A DNA stretch of 64,000 nt, taken from the NCBI GenBank assembly GCA_037447655.1, contig JBBHKE010002196.1, forward strand, positions 1 to 64,000, written 5' to 3'. The translations under genes and the position numbers were made by a program. The DNA is from Zygnema cylindricum. Lineage: Eukaryota > Streptophyta > Zygnematophyceae > Zygnematales > Zygnemataceae. Below the pieces are notes generated by a model. The model saw nothing but the letters and a program-made list of their open reading frames with translations. It did not search any database and had not been told where the DNA came from. Below, piece by piece: positions 58,471 to 64,000 of this stretch (within the stretch, counting starts at the first letter, position 1; each line of letters begins with the position of its first letter).

Positions 58471-59245
58471 GATAATCATCCCATCCATTTCGAAAATTTC
58501 CTGTGACACATGCACTTTTATAAAGTGGACATACTCTAAAAGTATGTCCTAAATCATTACAATAAAAACAATTTTCTGATTTACCATTTTTCCTATTTTT
58601 CTGAAATTGTGATCTCACACCCTGAAAATTCCCCCTATTCTTTAAAGCCTCTTTATCATCCTCTTCATCTAAAACAAATCTGATTGCTAAAGGTAAGCTC
58701 CAATCCTTTTTATCAACTTGTTTTAATCTATCTAAAGCACACCTATATTCTTTAGGTAATCCTTTCATCAACAAGAGAACCTTTTGGACATTTGTAAAGT
58801 TTCCTCCTGCAATATCATTTTCTGCAAACAATCTTTGCAAACTAAGGCAATATTTCAACATGCTACCTCCAGCATATTTATATTCAAATATTTTTGTAGC
58901 ACTAATTATCCAATGATACACAGAAGTCTTTTGATAAGTGCATTCTAAACACTTCCACAATTCAGCAACACTCTTCACATCAAGGTACATCATTACAAAT
59001 TCCTTAGTCATAGATAGCTTGATAATCCTCAAGCACTCCAGGTTTTTCTCCTCCCATTCAGCCGATGTTTCGACACATATCCCATCCACCACATCCATAA
59101 GCTTCCTCAACTTGAAGTAGCTCTTCATAATACTCCTCCAACAATAATATTCAGTTCCATCAAATATGGGTAAGTACGATTCATCCAATATGGGTAGCCA
59201 TGGGCGTGGGCCCATAACCTGTTGTCCATAGCCATTTCTAGCCAT
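58397..59245 (-). CDS. Element A gag (copia-type, CCHC zinc knuckle)
   Basis: 282 codons. ATG at 59245 lies in the 5' LTR; the first 26 nt are LTR and the next codons run through the primer site (QQVMGP). The body matches copia gag: WLPILDESYLPIFDGTEYYCWR, WEEKNLECLRIIKLSMTKEF, VLLLMKGLPKEYRCAL. An intact CCHC knuckle CFYCNDLGHTFRVC is near residue 230. Product: the structural protein of the virus-like particle. An alternative start is the ATG in the primer site (59214). No break before the natural overlap with ORF2. Confidence 0.85.
   Translation of the reverse strand: MARNGYGQQVMGPRPWLPILDESYLPIFDGTEYYCWRSIMKSYFKLRKLMDVVDGICVETSAEWEEKNLECLRIIKLSMTKEFVMMYLDVKSVAELWKCLECTYQKTSVYHWIISATKIFEYKYAGGSMLKYCLSLQRLFAENDIAGGNFTNVQKVLLLMKGLPKEYRCALDRLKQVDKKDWSLPLAIRFVLDEEDDKEALKNRGNFQGVRSQFQKNRKNGKSENCFYCNDLGHTFRVCPLYKSACVTGNFRNGWDDYQVLPPTRKATLSLMNLYTCRLLFF
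59206..59219 (-). promoter_or_regulatory. Element A primer-binding site: anticodon arm of initiator tRNA-Met
   Basis: Directly after the LTR, minus strand reads GGTTATGGGCCCAC. Its complement, GTGGGCCCATAACC, is the anticodon stem and CAU loop of plant initiator tRNA-Met as I know it. This is 14 matches, no mismatch. It implies a cleaved half-tRNA primer. Confidence 0.82.
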
Positions 59246-60137
59246 GGATTCACCCTAGGAAGCACCACAGACTACCCTAAAGACAGCGTACTTTGGATAC
59301 ACACAGAATTCAACAGAATTAACAAAACAGGCTGAAACTACATTTACAGATATTATCTAGGATATAAAATGACCTCACAAAGTTTCAGACAAAAATAATA
59401 AACAGATTGATCACATCATCTAGTCAAAGTTGCAGAAAAACAGTCTGCCAGAACTTTGATCAGACAGGCTAACTTCACAATGAAGTAAAACACAGACCAG
59501 GCACACAATAGACCTGAAAATCTGTGACAATATTAAAAATATAAATAGGAACAAACATGCAGAATTTCAGATAATTCCGCTATCAGATCTGAGAGTAATC
59601 CTCAGATAAAATTACCAAAAATAACCATAAACAGTTTTTGGTCCAAAAAGTTCCTATGTCCTAAAATGACGAAGTCCTACAAATATATACAAGAGCTTAC
59701 TGCTGAATATAAGGAGGCATATCAGCGGTACGCTATCTACCAGCTACCTCTATTAATGTCGGTATACATGAATACTTCAAGGTATGTCAAAGTGAGTAAA
59801 TCTACACTAATAATTAATTCACAAAAAGACACATCAATGTTCAACCAAATATTTACATCGACGCTTCCGTAAAATCCGCGTAATGAGTATCAACTTGATT
59901 AGTCACTTGAGGATGAAACCACGTCATGAACCGACATCACATACGTACGGTCCACTTGATACCACATTATCAAAATACAATCCTTTAACTTCAATTGTAC
60001 AATTACTCCCCCAATCCACAAATCCATTCGAACCTCCATTTGTACCACCACAATATTTCCGGTAATAATCTACGCACGAACCGTCGCGTGCGCACAAAAT
60101 GTGGCGTAAGTACGAAACTAACATTTCAAAAACAACA
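59220..60137 (-). repeat. Element A 5' LTR
   Basis: 918 bp, over 99% identical by eye to 56740-57656 (one indel and three substitutions noticed). Confidence 0.93.
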
Positions 60138-60142
60138 TATTC

Positions 60143-60613
60143 CCCACCATTGTCCGAACTAAATTCCAATATTCGTAAGTTATGGAGTTTTTCAACCCAT
60201 GCTTTATAGTGTTTGAAGTGACCGAACACTTCGCTCTTTTCTTTCACGAGGCAAACCTTTGTTTACCTGGAAAAATCATCTGTGAAGGTGACCATATATT
60301 TCATCCCCCATGTAGAGGGTACCTTCGCAGGACCAAAAACATCTGAATGAATTTGTTGTAAAAGTCTCGTTGACCGATGTTCAGACTCTTTAGGAAATAG
60401 AAGTCTGTGGATTTTGCCTAAAGTGCAGCCATCACACGTTTTAACTGGCTGATCAGTAATCGATACACCATCTACTTTGCCAGCAAGTACCATTTTTTTC
60501 AAACTAACATAATTTACATGGCCTAAACTCTTATGCCACAACTCATCTGAATGCAAAACATCGGAGTACAAAACATCATTCTCCTTCGTATTAGCTATAT
60601 CCATGCGGTACAT
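60143..60613 (-). pseudogene. Copia-B pre-integrase and integrase first half
   Basis: LWHKSLGHVNYVSLKKMV and CDGCTLGKIHRLLFP give the HHCC finger; QIHSDVFGP and YMVTFTDDFSR the first catalytic aspartate; after a stop, VFGHFKHYKAWVEK and SSDNGGEY the second. The gene is cut here by the element A insertion. Confidence 0.88.
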
Positions 60614-60667
60614 CTTGGTGTTATCTCTAGTGCTTGTAACTGCAACCTTGCATTTTTTGCTAACATC

Positions 60668-61096
60668 TTAACAACCATTCTTCAAATTGACCTCAAATCC
60701 TTTACTCTCTACCAAAGACGTAGAAAACAGATTTTTCTTCAATTCATGCACAAATAAGACATTGTGAAGGGTCCTTTCACTTGCTCTTCCCTTTACATCA
60801 ACTATCAAAGATACATCACCCACGCCACAAATCTGAACACTCGTTCCACAAGCATAATAAAAAAATTTCTCCGCCGTTGGTTTCAGAGGTTTGAAGATAG
60901 CCTTGTTCCAACACATGTGGGTTGATGCCCCTGTATCCATTATCCATCCAGAGTCCTTTGGGCCCTCCATTGCTGTCGCAATTGCAAACAGATCCATTTC
61001 CCCTTCCTCAAAATAAATGAGAGTTTCGTCTTGGAGTGACGAAGAAGTTGAAAACAGTGCATTTCCACGAGGTGTTGGTGTCCTGCATGTGACCAA
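60668..61096 (-). pseudogene. Copia-B protease
   Basis: WIMDTGASTHMCW is the retropepsin active-site loop. It is followed by GVGDVSLIVDVKGR and LHNVLFVHELKKNLFS, normal for copia protease. The upstream gag zinc knuckle is not clearly preserved. Confidence 0.85.
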
Positions 61097-61325
61097 TTAC
61101 ACCATGAAGCATGCAACCCAACCAGCAGTACAGAAAAGGGGGAATAAATGGATCTCTCTCTCGGCTTCCCACTCACCTTCCACCTTCTTTTTCACCTATT
61201 GTTTTCTTTTAACATTGTCATATTCATTTTTGCTTTGTATTGTGATTCATTTGCTAGGGGTTTTCGTTGCTCATTTGTTCAACCTTTTCTGTACAGCTGG
61301 TTGGGTGTATGCTTTATGGTGTAAT
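61089..61325. repeat. Inverted repeat, ~48-bp arms, ~135-bp spacer
   Basis: Left arm 61089-61141 (TGACCAATTACACCATGAAG...) and right arm about 61277-61325 (inverted) match at about nine positions in ten. The RNA would form a strong hairpin. It lies at the right edge of the recognisable Copia-B sequence. 61326-61935 beyond it holds no recognised gene. Confidence 0.75.
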
Positions 61326-61935
61326 TGGTCAACTAAGCCCATAGGTAGCCACTAGGCTCCACAGTCTGGGTGTATTCCTTGCAAGAGTTATCCCATTGAA
61401 GATAGTCCGAAATTAGGCTTAAGAAATAGATCGAAACATAAAACAAACAAAACGGAAAAGAAGATATGAAAATGCCAATATGCAAAACATTTATGATTTT
61501 GAGATAGCCAAGCTCAAAGAATGCACATAAAGCAAAATAGAAATAAATGCAAAGTCACGGGAAATAAATGACAGCAAAGTAAAAACCCCAACGTGCAATT
61601 CCCACACCAATTAGGGTTCAGCCACTGCCTAGAAAAGAAGGTTGTGTTGAAAATTTGCGACAAAAGCTCGCTCAAGAAAATGAAAAAAGCTGAAGGGAAA
61701 CCATACAGGTCTTGGCCGAAGCCGTGTAGATTAATATGTAGAGCTTTAAAAGGAAATGACAGCGTGTGAATATACTAGACGCTTCACGCTAAGGCAGAAA
61801 ATCACCTCTAAGCTGTCCGGACAATTTTACACAGAAAAAGATGGTTGCAAAAAATCTCCAATATTGAAAATAAAAGAGAGGGAACGATGATTTGAGAGTA
61901 CAAGAATACTAAACAGATGGGTAGCCACTAGGCTC

Positions 61936-63198
61936 TGTTGTTTTGAAATGTTAGTTTTGTGCGTACGCGACATTTTGTGCGCACGCGAGGTTTCGTGCGT
62001 ATGTTATTACCAGAAGTAATGTGGTTATACAAATGGAGGTTCGAATGGATTTGTGGATTGGGGGAGTAAATGTATGAGTAAAATTAAAGGGACATGATGG
62101 AGTAATTGAGTGGCGCAGAATGCGTTAAGAAATGGACGGCGGATTGCGACGCGATCCGACGTAAAATATTTGAAGAGATTGAAATGGTACGTCGCACGTA
62201 CGAAACATAATGCTACAGGTGGCATTTTTGGAAAAGGACTCTACGGTACAAATAATCATATTTTACAAGAGTAATTTGCGTAATTTATGGCGAAGTACGT
62301 AATTTCGGTACGGACAAATTTGGATGGTTTGACGTCGTTTCGTCAAGTGGAATTTGGGATCACGTGGCGCGACATCGAGGGTGGGTGCCGAACAAGAGCG
62401 ACGGACGGCGGACAAAGGCCGCCGGTAATTTTCAAGTAGTGGTGACGCGAAATCGCGTCAATCACACAATATCTATTTTTGGACGGCTCGGATTATTTTA
62501 CGAGATTCGTAGAGTCTTGTTGACTTACACGCAATGACTCAGCATGCGATTTTGTTGTCGGTGTAAATATTTGGTTAAACATTGTTTTGTCTTTTTGTGA
62601 ATTAGTTATTAGTGTACTTTTACTCATTTTGGCATACCTTGAAGTATTCGGGTATATTAACATTAATTGAGGTAGCTGGTAGATAGCGTACCGCTGGTAT
62701 GCCTCCGTACGTTTAGTAGTGAGCTCTAGTTTATATTTGTAGGACTTAGTCATTTAAGACATAGGAACTTTCTGTACCAAAAACTTGTTTATGGTGATTT
62801 TTTGTAATTTTGTCTGAGTATTGCTCTCACATCTGTTGGCAAATTTATATGAAATTTTGCATGTATGTGCCTCCTTGAATTTTTTACATTGCTACAGATT
62901 TTCAGGCCTATTGTGTGCCTGGTCTGTGTTTTACTTCATTGTGAAGCTGGCCGGTTTTATCAAAGTTCTGGCAGACTGTTTTTCTGCAACTTTGACCAGA
63001 TGATGTGATCACTCTGTTCATTATTTTTGTATGAAACTTTGTGAGGTAATTTTGTAGCCTAGAAAATATCTGTATTTGAAGTTTCAGCTTGTTTTGATAT
63101 TTCTGTAGAATTCTGTGTTGATTCAAATTAGGTTTTTTTTGGGTAGTCTGTGGTGTTTCCGAGGGTAAATCCATGGTTGAAAATGGCTACGGACAACA
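61936..63198 (+). repeat. Element A2 5' LTR
   Basis: Begins TGTTGTTTTGAAATGTTAG, ends GGACAACA. The first ~130 and last ~640 bp align with the LTR of element A. Confidence 0.85.
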
Positions 63199-64000
63199 GG
63201 TTATGGGCCCACGCCCATGGCTACCCATATTGGATGAATCGTTCTTACCCATATTTGATGGAACTGAATATTATTGTTGGAGGAGTATTATGGAGAGCTA
63301 CTTCAAGTCGAGGGAGCTTATGGATGTGGTGGATGGGACATGTGTCAAAACGTCAGCTGAATGGGAGGAGAAAAACCTGGAGAACTTGAGGATTATCAAG
63401 CTATCTATGACTAAGGAATTTGTAATGATGTACCTTGATGTGAAGAGTGCAGCTGAATTGTGGAAGTGTTTAGAATGCACTTATCAAAAGACTTTTGTTT
63501 ATCATTTGATGATTAGTGCTACAAAAATATTTGAATATAAATATGCTGGAGGTAGCATGTTGAAATATTGCCTTAGCTTGCAAAGATTGTTTGCAGAAAA
63601 TGATATTGCAAGAGGAAACTTTACAAATGTTCAAAAGGTTCTCTTGTTAATGAAAGGATTACCTAAAGAATATAGGTGTGCTTTAAATAGATTAAATCAA
63701 GTTGATAAAAAGGATTGGAGCTTACCTTTAGCTATCAGATTTGTTTTAGATGAAGAAAATGATAAAGAGGCTTTAAAGAATAGGGGGAATTTTCAGGGTG
63801 TGAGATCACAATTTCAAAAAAATAGAAAAAGTGGTAAATCAGAAAATTGTTTTTATTGTAATGATTTAAGAAATACTTTTAGAGTATGTCCACTTTATAA
63901 AAGTGCATGTGTCACAAGAAATTTTCGAAATGGATGGGATGACAATCGGGTTCGACCCCCTACACGAACGGCTACACTTTCGTTGACGAATTTGTATACT
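63173..64000 (+). CDS. Element A2 gag, partial (open to window end)
   Basis: Open for all 276 codons to base 64000. Starts with ATG in the LTR and passes through the primer site, as in element A. Same body (GPRPWLPILDESFLPIFDG, LLLMKGLPKEYRCALN). The zinc knuckle reads CFYCNDLRNTFRVC: the histidine is now asparagine, so zinc binding is probably lost. The C5 run before the ORF2 overlap is present at 63956-63960. Confidence 0.85.
   Translation, partial: MVENGYGQQVMGPRPWLPILDESFLPIFDGTEYYCWRSIMESYFKSRELMDVVDGTCVKTSAEWEEKNLENLRIIKLSMTKEFVMMYLDVKSAAELWKCLECTYQKTFVYHLMISATKIFEYKYAGGSMLKYCLSLQRLFAENDIARGNFTNVQKVLLLMKGLPKEYRCALNRLNQVDKKDWSLPLAIRFVLDEENDKEALKNRGNFQGVRSQFQKNRKSGKSENCFYCNDLRNTFRVCPLYKSACVTRNFRNGWDDNRVRPPTRTATLSLTNLYT
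63199..63212 (+). promoter_or_regulatory. Element A2 primer-binding site (internal initiator tRNA-Met)
   Basis: GGTTATGGGCCCAC right after the LTR, identical to element A. Confidence 0.82.

Larger units (their letters stand above)
56740..60137 (-). mobile_element. Element A: young gag-only LTR retrotransposon (TR-GAG-like)
   Basis: LTRs at 59220-60137 and 56740-57656 end in TGTTG...CAACA and differ at about four positions. Both outer sides carry TATTC (56735-56739 and 60138-60142), a 5-bp target duplication. Internal 1.56 kb: primer site, gag, a basic second ORF, polypurine tract. No protease, integrase or RT, so it must borrow enzymes. This fits the TR-GAG class known in plants. It is inserted into the integrase gene of Copia-B in the same orientation. 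Confidence 0.92.
53481..61100 (-). mobile_element. Copia-B: Ty1/copia element split by insertion of element A
   Basis: On minus: protease (60668-61096), pre-integrase and integrase N-half (60143-60613), then element A (56740-60137), integrase second half (56311-56739), RT (55485-55802), RNase H (54437-55101), polypurine tract, 3' LTR (53481-54249). The integrase sentence breaks within SDNGGEY and resumes with EYTSKEFETFL on the far side, proving that the two parts were one gene. Gag and 5' LTR are not recognised to the right. Several stops: already inactive. Confidence 0.88.
61936..64000 (+). mobile_element. Element A2: second gag-only family member, cut by window end
   Basis: Plus orientation, head-to-head with element A. 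LTR 61936-63198, primer site 63199-63212, gag from 63173. The LTR has the same TGTTG/CAACA ends but is 1263 bp: the stretch 62070-62560 is longer than and different from the equivalent part of A. The 3' half is outside the window, so autonomy is unknown. Confidence 0.85.

Overview
The window looks like nuclear DNA of a streptophyte (land plant or close algal relative). The evidence is one intron-rich gene for a plant-type ferric-chelate reductase (FRO), a decayed plant-type GT47 exostosin gene with EGF-like modules, and many Ty1/copia and Ty3/gypsy retrotransposons, MITEs and (GA)n/(CCCT)n microsatellites. I cannot name the species. Ten Ns at 33202-33211 mark an assembly gap.

Layout. 1-5048: decayed plus-strand copia element (Copia-1) with a 3' LTR. 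5062-13714: repeat-rich DNA with purine microsatellites, a family of long-TIR elements (6379-6708 and 10776-12097), a 1-kb direct repeat (6737-7748 and 9605-10617) that carries a ~62-bp tandem array, LTR-like fragments, a copia integrase fragment, and a cluster of TA-flanked MITEs. 14074-18725: GT47 exostosin pseudogene on plus. 19129-19262: stray copy of the last FRO exon. 19799-25333: FRO gene on minus; 13 exons join in consistent phase into 722 codons. This is the only gene in the window that looks intact. 26210-26840: pure CCCT-type tract upstream of FRO. 26841-37848: mostly relics, including a truncated minus-strand copia (30296-32420), tRNA-like segments and LTR-like pieces. 37849-43620: decayed plus-strand gypsy-like element with gag, protease and integrase but no visible reverse transcriptase. 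46159-53478: minus-strand Ty3/gypsy chromovirus with both LTRs. 53481-61100: minus-strand copia element (Copia-B), split in its integrase by a young gag-only LTR element (element A, 56740-60137) with a perfect 5-bp target duplication. 61936-64000: second member of the gag-only family (A2), on plus and running off the end.

The most notable system is the A/A2 family. It has LTRs (TGTTG...CAACA), a polypurine tract and a gag gene, but no protease, integrase or RT. Its gag ATG lies inside the LTR. The gag frame runs through a primer-binding site that matches the anticodon arm, not the 3' end, of plant initiator tRNA-Met, which points to half-tRNA priming as in Drosophila copia and yeast Ty5. Copia-B, which hosts element A, has the same LTR termini, an LTR-encoded gag start and the same exit phase, so it may belong to the enzyme-supplying partner lineage. 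A likely -1 shift at a C5 run joins gag to a basic second ORF.

Exon and intron limits come from splice signals and phase, not from transcripts. Retroelement boundaries come from repeats and TG/CA ends read by eye.
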